The position numbers and the translations under genes are program-made. Positions 1 through 11,600 of a stretch of DNA of 64,000 bases are shown piece after piece (the stretch's first letter is position 1; each line of letters opens with the position of its first letter). The stretch comes from Rosa chinensis. Its lineage: Eukaryota; Streptophyta; Magnoliopsida; Rosales; Rosaceae. Below the pieces are notes generated by a model. It ran no database searches. It saw nothing but the letters and a program-made list of their open reading frames with translations, and was not told the DNA's origin. The DNA is taken from positions 28,750,501 to 28,814,500 of the forward strand of contig NC_037090.1 in the NCBI RefSeq assembly GCF_002994745.2, in the 5' to 3' direction.

Positions 1-191
1 GGACAAGTTTGTTAAACAGCGACAAGCGTGCCCTGTGGCCCACCATTGTACCGATATTGTCCCAACTTAACCACCCGATAGGTGTTGGGTTTTAATCACA
101 AAAGGCCTCGGTACAATTGGGTGAGATCCACCCACTTATAAGTTATATTTTATTTGTCATTTTTCCAATGTGAGATCTTTCCTCTCCAACA
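1..191 (-). mobile_element. LTR-like element fragment inserted in a kinase exon (runs off the window)
   Basis: Read on the minus strand, the kinase coding sequence stops abruptly after the codons for LLDENF, and at 191 a sequence begins with TGTTGGAGAGGAAAGATCTC, a TG-starting terminus typical of plant LTRs. What follows (ATAAGTGGGTGGATCTCACC, GGGACAATATCGGTACAATG) is non-coding and does not match any kinase. The other end lies beyond base 1, so neither a TSD nor the element type (solo LTR, TRIM or full copia) can be seen. Calling it an LTR is an inference from the terminus and the sharp break in the kinase homology. Confidence 0.5.
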
Positions 192-900
192 AAGTTCTCA
201 TCCAGAAGAATATTATGAGGCTTAATGTCAAAATGCAAAATTTTTGTGTTGCATCCACGATGTAAATACTCCAGTCCACGAGCAATACCAAGTGAAATTA
301 CATATAATGCTTCCCATCCCAAATGATGATCTTTTTGGGGGTTATTTGCATCAAATATGAACTTCTCAAGAGATCCATTAGGCATGAATTCATAGATGAG
401 AGCTCTTTTTGAACACTCGAAGCAAAATCCCAACAAGCTGACAATGTTGACATGTGAAGTTCTACTAATGGCTGCGACCTCGTTCATAAAGTCTTCTCCA
501 TCACCTTTTGATCTGTTCAAGATCTTCACTACTACAAGACGACCATCTTTTAACTCTCCTTTGTAAACATCACCATAGCCCCCTTGCCCCAACTTTTCCT
601 TGAATGAGTTGGTCATTTTTTTGACATCCGAATAACTGAATCTTTTAACTTGAAGTGGCCCGTAGTTCCTTAGAAAGGCCTCCAACATTTGACAACTCTG
701 GTTTTTCTTCTTCCAAAGGAAGCAACAAAAGATAATCACTGCAGCCAGAGAACTAGCCACCGCACCTGTTGATCCAAAAAGGTAAACGGAAAATTAATAA
801 TCATTTTGAAAGCTCTGTTTTCCACGCTTTCTCAATTTGATCGGAGAGAGATATTGATCTTCAGTACCTATTATGAGCTTCAGTATCAATTTCTCATATC
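192..900 (-). pseudogene. Truncated LRK10-like receptor kinase (transmembrane and N-lobe only)
   Basis: Two exons are visible. A small one at 900-868 (GYEKLILKLII) is flanked by AG and GT and joins in phase to a second at 765-192 that starts [18 protein letters not shown]. Together they make a transmembrane helix followed by WKKKNQ. The second exon continues into a protein kinase domain with a glycine loop ([11 protein letters not shown]), the catalytic lysine in VVVKIL, and the catalytic-loop signature [15 protein letters not shown] in place of HRD marks the non-RD class typical of the plant LRK10-like/PR5K-like family, which has a GUB_WAK-type extracellular domain and acts in surface signalling. 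The exon is cut after LLDENF by the LTR-like sequence, so the DFG motif and whole C-lobe are absent. The extracellular exons are not found upstream; Copia-1 begins about 150 bases away. The gene is therefore broken on one side and probably separated from its 5' half on the other. The family call is secure; the exact orthologue is not. Confidence 0.85.
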
Positions 901-1053
901 CTGCAACAGAAATTGCAAAGCAGGTACATGTTAGCTAAAGGAAACAAGATTGAAGTGGCATAGATAAAATTGTCATTAAACAAAAACAGGTGATTCATAG
1001 TAATGATTTAAAAGCTCTCTGTAATGTGTTATTATCCGTTCTATGGTCCTACA
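901..1053. other. Intron or upstream DNA of the kinase gene, ending in the Copia-1 TSD
   Basis: On the minus strand this stretch ends in a pyrimidine-rich acceptor just before the 900-868 exon, so it is most likely intron. Bases 1049-1053 are CTACA, repeated at 41189-41193 on the far side of Copia-1. No further exon is visible. Confidence 0.5.
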
Positions 1054-1249
1054 TGTTAGTGTGAGTCATCGTTCCCTATTAGGAATAGACTACAAGGGAA
1101 TATATTGTTGTAACTACTTACCTTATATACGTTATGTAGTACAGTAGTACACAATAGTTGTAGTATGATTGTAACCTGTTTATATACACCACAGAATGGG
1201 TGTAATAATATATTAGAAATTTATTCTCTCAACCTTGTTCTATTTGACT
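1054..1249 (+). repeat. Copia-1 5' LTR
   Basis: 196 bp, starting TGTTAGTGTGAGTC and ending TTTGACT directly before the primer-binding site. It differs from the 3' LTR at two positions: GTAGTATG against GTAGTACG, and ATTAGAAA against ATTAAAAA. LTRs supply the promoter and polyadenylation signal; such a short LTR is usual for small copia families. Confidence 0.97.
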
Positions 1250-1261
1250 TGGTATCAAAGC
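1250..1261 (+). other. Copia-1 primer-binding site
   Basis: TGGTATCAAAGC directly abuts the LTR and is complementary, with one difference from the usual TGGTATCAGAGC, to the 3' end of initiator tRNA-Met, the standard primer for plant copia minus-strand DNA synthesis. Confidence 0.9.
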
Positions 1262-1768
1262 AAAGATCTGAGAGGACTTTGTCTCTTTGTCTTAAATTTC
1301 AGACCATCATCATCGTTTGTTTGCACCCTAGGCGTCCGTCAAAGAACGACCAGTGTCTTCTTCTTTGACTTCGGCGACATCATCTCCACCCTCTCATCTC
1401 CAGTTCGGGCCCCATGGTCTGCACCAGACAAGACCCGCTGGTTTCCAGATCGTTTTCGAACCAGACCTGTCGGTTTTCCAGATCCGGCATCGCTGCATCA
1501 CATCAGGTTCTTCAGTTCCGGCGTTGCTGCCCAGTTCACGGCAGCACTCAGACCGATCCAGATTGTCGGCCCTCCTCGATTCAGACGACTCCGATCCTCT
1601 TCGGTTCGTTCTTCTTCGAGGTGCGTCATCCTCCGCCACTTCCAGGTCGATCGATTCCAGCCCAAACCGACAATTGATCCTCACTTCCAGATCGATCGCT
1701 CTCGATCTCTCCCCGCATCTGTCTCGATCTCTTCAGTGAGTCAACCCGCCTACATCAGTGAGTCCACT
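1262..1768 (+). other. Copia-1 untranslated leader, left part
   Basis: C-rich sequence between primer site and gag, interrupted at 1768/1769 by the solo LTR and resuming at 4368-4511, where it carries an A-rich run and leads to the gag ATG at 4512. Overlapping open frames here have no recognisable domain and are best read as chance. Bases 1764-1768 are the CCACT target site of the solo LTR. Confidence 0.75.
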
Positions 1769-4362
1769 TGTAACGCCCTAAGCTGCACCTCGCCAGCTTG
1801 AGGACGTCACAGTGCCACGAGACTCTAAAACATAAACCGAATGCTCGATTTACATTCTAGAGAACCGCAAGGCATTTTTGTTGATAAACTTTTCGTAAAA
1901 CGCACAGCGGAGATTTTGAAATACTTTTGAGGTGAAAGCTTTTTGAAATTACAAATTCACTTTGTTCGTCTAGAACTTGTCATTTTCGAATAGTCGAGGA
2001 CTAATAGACTTAACCACACAATGAACAGTCAACAACAAGTTTCAAAATGGCGTGGATCACGAAATAAAGATCAAGAGTACATCAGAAACTCGTTTACCGT
2101 CCGGAAAGGTTATCGAATTCCGCACACCCAGCTCCGTCCGCTACAATCCCGTTACCAGTGCACAGTACCTGCACATACACTGTTGTAGGGGTGAGCTTTC
2201 GTCCTCGCTGCTCTAAGGGACCTACTCCGGCTTAGTTTGAAAATCAACTAAAACTTTGTAACAATTTGGATTTGGGCCCAGTGTGAAAACAAAGCGAATA
2301 TATATGTAAGAACGACAAACTTAAAATATCATTAATCTTAAAACCCGATGCATGATTAGAAAACTACGTGCGATTTACCTAATGGCCTGGTTCCGTAGAA
2401 CCGACATCTGACCTTACCAGTCACAGAGCGCCAAACTTAACACACTAGCTACACACACGGAACCGAGTCGTCATTGCGATTGCGCACCGTCCGACCGGTG
2501 TAGCTAACCCTCCGGAGGTTTAGGGGTGGCTAATCCCCAAGGAAGTCATCGACCACCTTTCCGCTCTCACACACCGCCATCAACGATCTTATACGCACGT
2601 AACTTGAAAACATTTTAAATTTGAACTAACAATACACTTTCATCATGCATCACGTATATAAACAATTATGGAAAACCATTAGCCAATAGAGAGTCCCGAG
2701 TCCCCTACCTGGATTCCGATGCTTTCTCTCACGTACTCCGAGAGTCGTGAACCTTCCGTTCCTCGGGTATCTGGAGTCCTAAGTTCCGACATTTCGATAG
2801 TTAATAGTCTATTGAACATATATTTAAATCTTAACGATTAATAAATCGTCCGACCAACTTTTCCTAGTTTGACTAGGAGTTGACCAACATTGACCCATTT
2901 GACCAAGATTTGACCAACCGTAATAGGTTCGATAATTAACCCAAATTACCGAACATTTTACTTGAAATTAGAAAATCGACCAATTTCAATTCCTTTCCTC
3001 GAATTTTGCATCACATAGTAATTCTGTCGAATTTACTATGGACACCCATACATATTTTAGACCATTTCTCCGCATTCACAACTATATATTTTTTTTTATT
3101 TTTTATTTTTAACATAACTCCATTTCACAATTGTGATATCAGTTACTACTCTTAGTAACAGATTCACCAACTCGTCCAACATCCTTCCCAAATCAAAATA
3201 ACTTCAACTCACCACAACAATGACAATTCGTTAAGCTCAAACATAAAATCAAGGAGTTTCTATTGCATAGCATCAACCAAAACCACCACAAATCAATTCT
3301 GTATTCCTCTGATTACAATCAAACTTGATCCATACTTGTATAACCAAAACGCGACAATCGAATTACCAAGCAACACAGAACTTCAAATTTGTTTCACAAT
3401 TACCTTTGTCGAGTTCAGTACAGTACCAAAACCCAATCTGCACCGGTGAAGGTCTGGAATCGACAACATTCTTGGTTTGATACCTCATTGCACATTCCGG
3501 CAACCCAAGCTCTCTATCCAACTCGCAAAGCTTTTCGAAACTCGGTGATGAACAAGGTCAACCTTCGTCTGCAGATGCAGCCTAGCCAAAAACCAAGTCC
3601 AGAAGCGCCGGAAAAGCTGCCGGCGTCGAAGAGGCGACGGGGCCGAAACAACCCACAAACCAAAAACAGTCAAAATCGATCGTATTGAAAAACTAATTAG
3701 ACTAACGTGGAGACCATGACGAGGGGATCAATTTTGGTACCTCACGCAACCCCGACGATCGCCGGAAACTGCAGAAGCTTCGCCGGAAAACCCGAAGCTT
3801 TTGGGTTTCGATTCTCTCTTCTTACTCCATGCATGGACGATCTGTGACCAGAGGAGGAAACACGATGAGAAGACGCATCGAGCATGATCGGTGCGCCGCT
3901 GTGAAGTCGCCGGACGAGGGAAGTTCCGATCGGGTTCAGTCGCCGGGTCGACGGGCTGGAGAAACGGGTCGAGGCTTCTGATGTGTTCTGGAACAATCTG
4001 GGACGCTGATCCTATCAAAGGGCTATTTATAGCCTGACTTCAATTAAAAGGAACGGTGCTGATCAAGCGGTGGACTTTTAATGGTCCAGATCACGCCAGA
4101 GCTTTTCTTTTTATTTAAAATGAATTTCCATAATTCCTAAACTTCGGAAAATCGTTATAGATAGCTCGGGTATCCGAAAAATCCTCCGAAAATTTCCACG
4201 AACTCATCGTGACGTGTACTTTATTATCCAACTCCTAAATTGAGGATTTTACTTTATGAAAATTTCTGAAAATTTCCTCGAGCATCTTGACCTTTATCGA
4301 GATCGTTGAATAGTTTCGCATACGATCTCTGTTAAGCTTGATACATTTTTCCGGGGCTCACA
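1769..4362 (-). mobile_element. Solo LTR (2594 bp) inserted in the Copia-1 leader
   Basis: The segment runs from TGTAACGCCC to GGGGCTCACA, has TG...CA ends, and is flanked by CCACT on both sides (1764-1768, 4363-4367). It holds no gag, pol, primer site or polypurine tract, so it is a solo LTR, the usual product of recombination between the two LTRs of one element. Minus orientation is inferred: read that way it starts TGTGAGCCCCGGAAAAATG, like many gypsy LTRs, and has a TATA-like CTATAAATAG near 4030, about 330 bases in, followed by a GC-richer stretch. Its size suits a gypsy family. It is unrelated in sequence to the gypsy LTRs nearby. Confidence 0.85.
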
Positions 4363-4511
4363 CCACTCGTCTCAACTCGATCAATTAACTCTGTCAACAC
4401 ATCCAGCTTAGTCAACCAGGTTCCAAAAAAAAAAAAAATGTTGTTACTATTGTTATTCTTATTTCCGCTGCGCACTTTGGGATTTGTGTATTTTTCTATT
4501 TTATTATTGCA

Positions 4512-4840
4512 ATGGGTGGTGATGACAGTGAAGGTCAGAGTTCTAAGACCAATGAGGTCCAGAGGGTAGAAGTCTCTGTCAAGAGCTCAGAAGGTGGTTC
4601 TTTTGGGGGTACCAAACTCACTGGTACCAATTTCCGAACATGGAAGAAGATTATGTCTGTTTATCTCTGTGGGATACACATAATGGAGCATGTGACTGGA
4701 ACAATCAAGGCTCCTAGTGAAGATGATGTGGAGGCCTATGCTAAGTGGGAAGATGATGATGGGTTTGTAATGTCAATTCTATTTCGAGCCATGATTGATG
4801 ATGTGCTACAGATGGTGGAGGAGTGTGAAACTGCTGAGGC
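4512..4840 (+). pseudogene. Copia-1 gag, N-terminal part
   Basis: The frame opens at ATG 4512 with MGGDDSEGQSSK and continues through KLTGTNFRTWKKIMSVYL, the N-terminal signature of copia gag proteins (nucleocapsid precursor that packages element RNA), to EECETAEA. There the gypsy element is inserted; the frame then reads into the LTR and stops at 4857. The gag resumes at 20465 after the duplicated GAGGC with IWKTLGDLYTNES, so the two parts are one gene split by about 15.6 kb. Confidence 0.9.
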
Positions 4841-7341
4841 TGTTACACCCCATATCTGAAATACCCTTTTTACTGAGTTGCATGGAATTCCTTATGGTTA
4901 CTGTTCGCGGTTATAATTTTAACGTTTAGGGGGTGGTTAAAAATTGACTTTTTGTGAGTTAATAATTTGAGAAAATTTCCTTCATGAAAGTTGTAGAGGG
5001 CGTTAAACCGAGTGCGTGCATATGTGGTATGTAAAAATCGGAGTTCGTATGCAAAAGTTATGAGTGAATTACGAAAATTACTGTTCATGGTAAATTTTTG
5101 ATATATAGGGAAAGTTACCCGGGTAGGTTTCCAAAACCGGAAACCCACCCCTTTTTCTCTCTCCTCTTCCCCCCGACTCTCCCCCTTTCTCCTTCGGGTT
5201 TTCTTCCTCCCTTCGATTCCTCACTTTCCGGCCACCATCCGGCGTGCAACCGGTCACCACAGGGGCGCCTCAACCCGCTCGTGATACCAGTGACCTGGGA
5301 TTGGGGAGTTTTGGCCGTGAAAGCCCGGATCGAAGCAAGAAGTGCTCCGGTTGCAGTTTTGGGATTTTGCCGATTCCCGGCCATTCCGGCCACCTCCGGC
5401 CACCATATTCCCATCGAAGGTTCGGTTTTTGATGGAGATTATTTCCCCTAAGGTGGTTCATTCCAATTTGTATTGTAGAAGTCGAATTGACAATTTTTCA
5501 TTTCTAGGGTTCTTGAAGCTTCGGGACTTTCCTTCACCGGCTTGATTCGGCCACTTCGAGGTAAAATTGGTTGATGTTGTAGTTTGGAAGTTGATTCTGC
5601 TTGTTGTGTAGATGCTAGTGCCGGAGTTTGGTGGTCATCGGAGGAGGTCGCCGCCACTGTAGGTAGAGCGTGGAGGCGCGTAAAGCAGTGTTTTAATTGT
5701 CGTTTTAACCCCATATACTCTATAACGATTGTAGAATGTAATGTGTGAAGTTTGGTGGAAATTGGAGGAATTACGAATTGTGTCTAATTGATTAATTAAC
5801 GATTGATGTGAATTCGATCGCCGGAATTCTTTCGGATTCACTCTAGAATTTATTTATCGATGATTGAATATGGATGGAGTATTAAGGATGGAAATTGTAG
5901 AGGGTTGAGGAGTCGGATGTTAGGAAGGGGAATGTTTTAAATTTCCAATTAAGTATCGTAAAGTTAAGTTCCGTCCTGTGAATTATATATTTATGATTGT
6001 TATTCGTACAGGACGAGAGGAGTCTCCATACGAGGAGAATCACGAGCGACGTCAGGATTGACCGCATATTGTGAGTGGACCTTTGATTTTAATTGATGCA
6101 TGCAAATTATATTCCGCAAGTTTTGAGTTTATCGATTTATCAATTTAATTATCGAGCATTTTATTTTGGTTTGGATTATTGATTGATTTATTGGTTTGAA
6201 CTTTTGAATTTAGATTCATTATGCTCGATTTGAGGATTTTGATTTATGCGGATTCGGAAATTTATACTTATTTATACCCTATTTATATTTGAACCTGAGA
6301 TGAGCTTGGCGTGCGGGGTCACGTCTTTATACATTGGATTCTGATTTTGCGAGATAAGTGGGGAAATTATACAGAATTACTGGATTTTGACGATCTTCTT
6401 CCTCACCATACGCGGGTCATGTGAATAGGTCTCCTCCTCACTTACTTTGTGTTTGTGAGTGGCAGTGAGGTAGCTTTCTCCTCCTCACGTGGGTGGTAGT
6501 CGAGGTGATATTCTCCTCCTCGCACAATCTATGTGTGAGTGGTAGTTGAGGTTATTAGTTCTCCTCCTCGCACAATCTATGTGTGAGTGTTAGTTGAGGT
6601 TATTAGTTCTCCTCCTCGCACAATCTTTGTGTGAGTGGCAGTCGAGGGTAGGTTGAGCCTGAGGGGCTCCATTCCCGTATGGTGAACCCATTTTTCCCCA
6701 TGTTCCTTTGTTGTTGTTCTTGACTAGCGGGGCTAGTCGGTCTTTTCTTAATTATTGCATGGATCAGGAGTTTTTTAAAGAAATAATATGTGGGAAAGTA
6801 TAAAATCTCTTTTGTTTAAAGTTATTTTTTTTTGTCCACTCACGCTAACGTTTTTATATACTTTTCCCTGGGCCCTTCGGTTTCAAATGCCCAGATTGCA
6901 GTATTGTTGCTCGGTGTTCGAGTGTGAGCCATAGTGACCGCACCTGCTTCCGCCATCACATTCTGTAGGTTACCTGGTTAACCTACTGTATTCCTCGTCT
7001 TTTTATATTCCTAGAATGCTCTGATTACTAAGGGATATGTGACCCAACTTATATGTATTATATTTGAGGTCTATGACCTAACTTTGGTGATTGTAGTAAC
7101 TTGTACCCTTTGGAGATTATGTACGATGATATTAGCTTTGGGATGATTGTTTGAATTTGGGAGCAGGGTGGCTCCAGGAGTTGTGGTTGGATAATTAGAA
7201 GTGAATTTTGGTTTTCCGCAGGTTTTTGGGTTAACCATTTTTAAGGGAGGTTATACCGAAATTTTTGGTAAATCTCCTTTAAAGGTTGGTCCCGCAGGGC
7301 CACTTCGGATTCCAGGGTGGAATTCGGGGTGGGCCTTGTCA
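4841..7341 (+). repeat. Gypsy 5' LTR
   Basis: 2501 bp from TGTTACACCCC to GGGCCTTGTCA. It contains a pyrimidine-rich, GC-rich block near 5150-5420, AT-rich flanks and a 48-bp tandem repeat at 6513. Several open frames of 60-117 codons occur identically in both LTRs; they show no domain and are not annotated as genes. Confidence 0.96.
6513..6656 (+). repeat. 48-bp tandem repeat inside the gypsy LTR
   Basis: Units start at 6513, 6561 and 6609, each with CTCCTCCTCGCACAATCT followed by a TGTGAGTG motif; the third is incomplete and slightly diverged. The same array lies at 13839-13982 in the 3' LTR, so it predates the insertion. Repeats of this kind are common in the promoter region of long plant LTRs; a role in transcription is only a possibility. 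Confidence 0.9.
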
Positions 7342-7343
7342 GT

Positions 7344-7355
7344 TGGTATCAGAGC
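7344..7355 (+). other. Gypsy primer-binding site
   Basis: TGGTATCAGAGC, two bases after the 5' LTR, is the exact plant initiator tRNA-Met complement. Confidence 0.95.
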
Positions 7356-7558
7356 ACTAGGTTTCTAGATTCTGTAGACTTCCTTACTTCCTTACTACTT
7401 TATATGCCTAATGACGCCTGGTACCTTCCGAGTGATGGCCCGACCGCGGCGGATCCCCATCGTGTGCTCTTCGGTACTAGTGTGTTATTATGCATGTAAA
7501 GTAGATACCTTGTAGTACTGATCCTTGAGCTTTTTTTAAATACTTTTCTTCAGGTACT

Positions 7559-8632
7559 ATGGCTCGAAATCGCCGAGCACGTGAGAGAACTCCGGTTGGG
7601 GAAGATGAGCCGATACCTAGAGGGTTTACGGATTCTTTTGGACAGTTCTTTCGGCAGATTGCCGCAGCACTCCTCGGGTCACGTACTGACTCTACTGTGG
7701 AGCGTGCTAGGAGGCATGGGGCTCAGACTTTTGCTTCTGCCGCCTCACCTGTAGAGGCTCAGCGGTGGATTGACAGGATGGAGAGAGTTTTCTCCCAGAT
7801 GGATCTTCCAGAGGATAGGAAAGTGGATTTGGCAGTACAGTTTCTTGAGGATACTACCTGGCATTGGTGGATTGATGTTACTAATGACCCTGCAAATGTG
7901 GGCCCCATGACATGGGATATGTTCAAGACCCATTTCTATGGACGGTACTTTAGTGATGCCCACCTTAATCGGATGCAAGACCAGTTCTTGAGCTTGGTGA
8001 AGAGAGATGAGCAGTCAGTGTTGGAGTTTGAGCAGGAGTTTCTCTCCTTGGCCCATCATGTGCCAGATTTGGTTCGTACTGAGCAAAGTAAGATTCGTAG
8101 ATTTGTCTTGGGACTTGGAGGAAAGTTTAAGGATAAGATGTTAGGCACACCGTACCGGAGCTTTGCTGAGGCAGTATCTTATGCCATGGACATTGAGTCA
8201 GACTCACCTGCTGGATTTCACCCTAGGGATCCTGGTGGCCCTAGCCAGGGTCCATCTAAGAGGGCTACTTCCACATCTGGTTCTGGTTCTTCAGTTGGTA
8301 GTGGAAAGAGCAGTGGTTCCAGTTCGAGAACCCGTACTAGGTTCAGGGTACGTGACAGGAGATTCTCTCGGGGTCAGTCTAGTGGACGACAGTTTGGACA
8401 GTTTGAGAGGTCCAGGAGTTATCATGGTGGTTCGAGTGGGGCTTCTGCTAGCCAGCCAGCCCAGTATGGGCAGTATCAAACAGCGGGATGTTTTATTTGT
8501 GGTCAGCAGGATCACTTCAGAAGGGACTGTCCCCTTGCGACTCAGGGAGCTAGATCTACCCCCACTCAGACTGTTGGTCAGTCCTCTGCTGGTGGTTCTA
8601 CTAGCAGCGCCCGCACTAGCTCGGTAGGCTGA
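7559..8632 (+). CDS. Gypsy gag
   Basis: 357 codons starting MARNRRARERTPVG. The central part (EAQRWIDRMERVF, WHWWIDV, TWDMFKTHFYGRYF) is the retrotransposon gag fold that forms the virus-like particle. It is followed by a Ser/Gly/Arg-rich linker and one zinc knuckle, CFICGQQDHFRRDC (CX2CX4HX4C), near 8490-8531, for RNA binding. The frame ends at TGA 8630-8632, but pol continues in the same frame. Gypsy elements of this lineage normally have one gag-pol frame, so the TGA is either a recent CGA-to-TGA change or a readthrough stop; there is no CAR-YYA context to argue for readthrough. The start follows about 200 bases of leader after the primer site and is the first ATG giving the full gag. Confidence 0.93.
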   Translation: MARNRRARERTPVGEDEPIPRGFTDSFGQFFRQIAAALLGSRTDSTVERARRHGAQTFASAASPVEAQRWIDRMERVFSQMDLPEDRKVDLAVQFLEDTTWHWWIDVTNDPANVGPMTWDMFKTHFYGRYFSDAHLNRMQDQFLSLVKRDEQSVLEFEQEFLSLAHHVPDLVRTEQSKIRRFVLGLGGKFKDKMLGTPYRSFAEAVSYAMDIESDSPAGFHPRDPGGPSQGPSKRATSTSGSGSSVGSGKSSGSSSRTRTRFRVRDRRFSRGQSSGRQFGQFERSRSYHGGSSGASASQPAQYGQYQTAGCFICGQQDHFRRDCPLATQGARSTPTQTVGQSSAGGSTSSARTSSVG

Positions 8633-11600
8633 GCTAGTTCTCAGCAGGGCAGGGCTCAGCGAGGTCGTCCTGTGACACATGCTAGACTGCACGCCATGAC
8701 CCAGCAGGAGGGCCGTGATTCACCGAAAGTTATCGTTGGTACGTTGTTTATCTTTCATCAACCTGCTTTAACTTTAATTGATCCTGGTGCGACGCACTCT
8801 TTTTTGTCCAGTAGATTCGCATGTTTTGCAAATGTGCCATCATCACTCCTTATTGGTGAGTGGTATGTTTCTTTACCTGCGGGAAGGGCACTTAAGATAG
8901 AGTGGGTTTTTAATGGTTGTGGTGTAATGGTTGACGGTTTTTGCCTAGAGGCCAACCTAATTCCTCTAGATCTTGTGGAGTTTGATGTAATTCTGGGGAT
9001 GGACTTTCTGGAGACACATGGTACATTAGTTGATTGTTTCCGTAAAGAAGTAGTGTTCCGAAGTCCAGGAAAACCGGAAATCACCTTCCGTGGTGAGAGG
9101 AACATTCTCTCCTCTTGCCTGATTTCGGCCATTACAGCTGAAAAGCTTTTGAATAAAGGTTGTCAGGCTTATTTAGCACACATTGTGGATACAAAGAGGG
9201 AGGTGTTGAACATTGAGGATATTCCTGTGGTCAGAAAGTTTCCGGATGTGTTTCCTGATGACCTACCTGGTTTACCTCCAGAGAGAGAAATAGATTTTAC
9301 CATTGAATTGCTCCCTGGTACTGCACCTATATATCAGGCACCTTATAGAATGGCCCCAGCGGAGTTAAAGGAGTTGAAGACCCAGTTACAGGAGTTGTTG
9401 GATAAAGGTTTCATTCGGCCAAGTGTGTCCCCTTGGGGTGCTCCGGTGCTTTTTGTTAAGAAGAAGGATGGCACTTTGAGGTTGTGTATTGATTATAGAA
9501 AATTGAATAAGGTCACAGTGAAGAACAAGTATCCATTGCCACGGATTGATGACTTATTTGATCAATTGCGGGGTGCCAAAGTCTTTTCTAAGATTGATTT
9601 GAGGACAGGTTATCACCAGCTACGGATAAGAGAGTCCGATGTACCCAAGACCGCATTCCGATCACGTTATGGTCACTACGAATTTGTGGTGATGCCTTTT
9701 GGATTAACCAATGCTCCTGCAGCCTTTATGGATCTCATGAATCGAGTATTCCGCCCATACTTGGACCGTTTTGTGATTGTGTTCATTGATGACATTCTGG
9801 TTTACTCCAAGAGTGAGGAGCTTCATATTAAGCATTTGAGGATAGTACTTCGGACTTTGAGGGAGGCTAGACTGTATGCTAAATTGAGTAAGTGTGAATT
9901 CTGGCTTAACAGCATAGGATTCTTGGGTCATGTGGTATCAGCTGAAGGTATTAGTGTGGATCCTCAAAAGGTGGAAGTGGTTTTGAATTGGGGAAGACCC
10001 ACCACAGTGACGGAGATTTGTAGTTTCTTGGGTTTAGCCGGTTATTATCGGCGGTTCGTGCAGGATTTCTCTAGGCTTGCAGCCCCTCTCACTAAATTGA
10101 CCAGGAAAGGTGCTAAATTTGTTTGGTCGGAAGAGTGTGAGCAAAGTTTCCAAGAACTCAAAGGACGGTTAACTCGTGCCCCAGTTTTAGCATTGCCTGA
10201 TGATAGCGGGGAGTATGTGATTTACAACGATGCCTCAAGACAAGGTTTAGGTTGTGTGTTGATGCAGCATGGAAATGTGATTGCTTACTCATCTAGGCAG
10301 TTGAAACCTCACGAAATGAACTACCCGACTCATGACCTTGAGCTTGCTGCTGTAGTTTTGGCACTTAAGCTATGGAGACACTACCTTTATGGAGCACGAT
10401 GCCAGATTTTCACGGATCATAAAAGTCTCCAGTATCTACTTAACCAAAGGGACTTAAATTTGAGACAAAGGAGGTGGTTAGAGTTGATTAAGGATTATGA
10501 TTGCACTATCGAGTACCATCCAGGAAGGGCCAATGTGGTAGCTGATGCACTTAGTCGAAAGCCCTCTAGCTCTTTAGCCCATTTGAAGGCAGTTCGAGTC
10601 CCTTTACTTTATGAATTGCGATCTACAGGAGTTAATTTGGCGATTGAAGAAGGGTCTGGAGCATTGTTAGCTAGCTTCCATGTGAGGCCGAATCTCATTG
10701 ATAAGGTGCGGGAGGCACAAGATGAGGATGAATATTTAAGACAATTAAAAGAAGCAGTGAGTGATGGCACTAGAACGGACTTTATTCTTAGAAGAGATGG
10801 AGCCTTGATGTTTGAGAATAGGATATGTGTACCTAACCTTCCTGATATCAAACGAGAGATTTTGGATAAGGCTCATAGTTCTGCTTACGCTATGCATCCT
10901 GGCGGGACAAAAATGTATCGAACTTTAAAACCTTATTATTGGTGGCGGAATATGAAAAGGGAAATTGCAAAGTATGTGAGTAGGTGCTTGATATGCCAAC
11001 AGGTAAAAGCAGAAAGACAGAAACCTTCAGGATTGCTACAGCCGTTGCCTATTCCGGAGTGGAAGTGGGAGCGCATCACCATGGATTTTGTTTCAGGTCT
11101 TCCACGAACTTGCAATGGTCATGATAGTATTTGGGTGATTGTGGATCGACTCACCAAGTCTGCTCATTTCCTACCCGTTAACAAGACTTATGGGATGAAC
11201 AAGCTGGCTGAACTTTATGTTAATGAAATCGTGAAACTTCATGGACCACCCGTTTCCATTGTCTCTGATCGAGATCCTCGTTTCACCTCAAAATTTTGGA
11301 AGAGTCTGCATAAGGCTTTAGGCACTGGATTAAGTTTTAGCACGGCATTTCATCCACAGACTGATGGGCAATCCGAGAGAACTATCCAAACCTTGGAAGA
11401 CATGTTGAGATCATGTGTTATGCAATTCAAAGGAAGTTGGGATAGCCATCTGGCATTGATTGAGTTTGCTTACAATAATAGCTATCACTCCAGTATTGAC
11501 ATGGCTCCTTACGAAGCTCTCTATGGAAGACAGTGCCGTACTCCTTTATGTTGGAATGAAGTGGGAGAAAGAAAGCTCATAGGTCCAGAGATTGTGCGGA

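Noticed and set aside
1165..1801. Overlapping open frames in the Copia-1 leader
   Set aside because: They lie between primer site and gag, partly inside the LTR, with Ser/Arg-rich chance composition and no motif.
5098..5461. Open frames of 60-117 codons in the gypsy LTR, repeated at 12424-12787
   Set aside because: They are identical because the LTRs are duplicates; they overlap each other on both strands of a GC-rich block and show no domain.
6513..6656. Regularly spaced 48-bp repeats suggesting a CRISPR-like array
   Set aside because: There are no unique spacers; it is a simple head-to-tail tandem repeat in an LTR of a plant element.
8630..8632. Programmed stop-codon readthrough in gag-pol
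   Set aside because: Kept only as an alternative: the context lacks CAR-YYA or other known readthrough signals, and a CpG transition explains the TGA.
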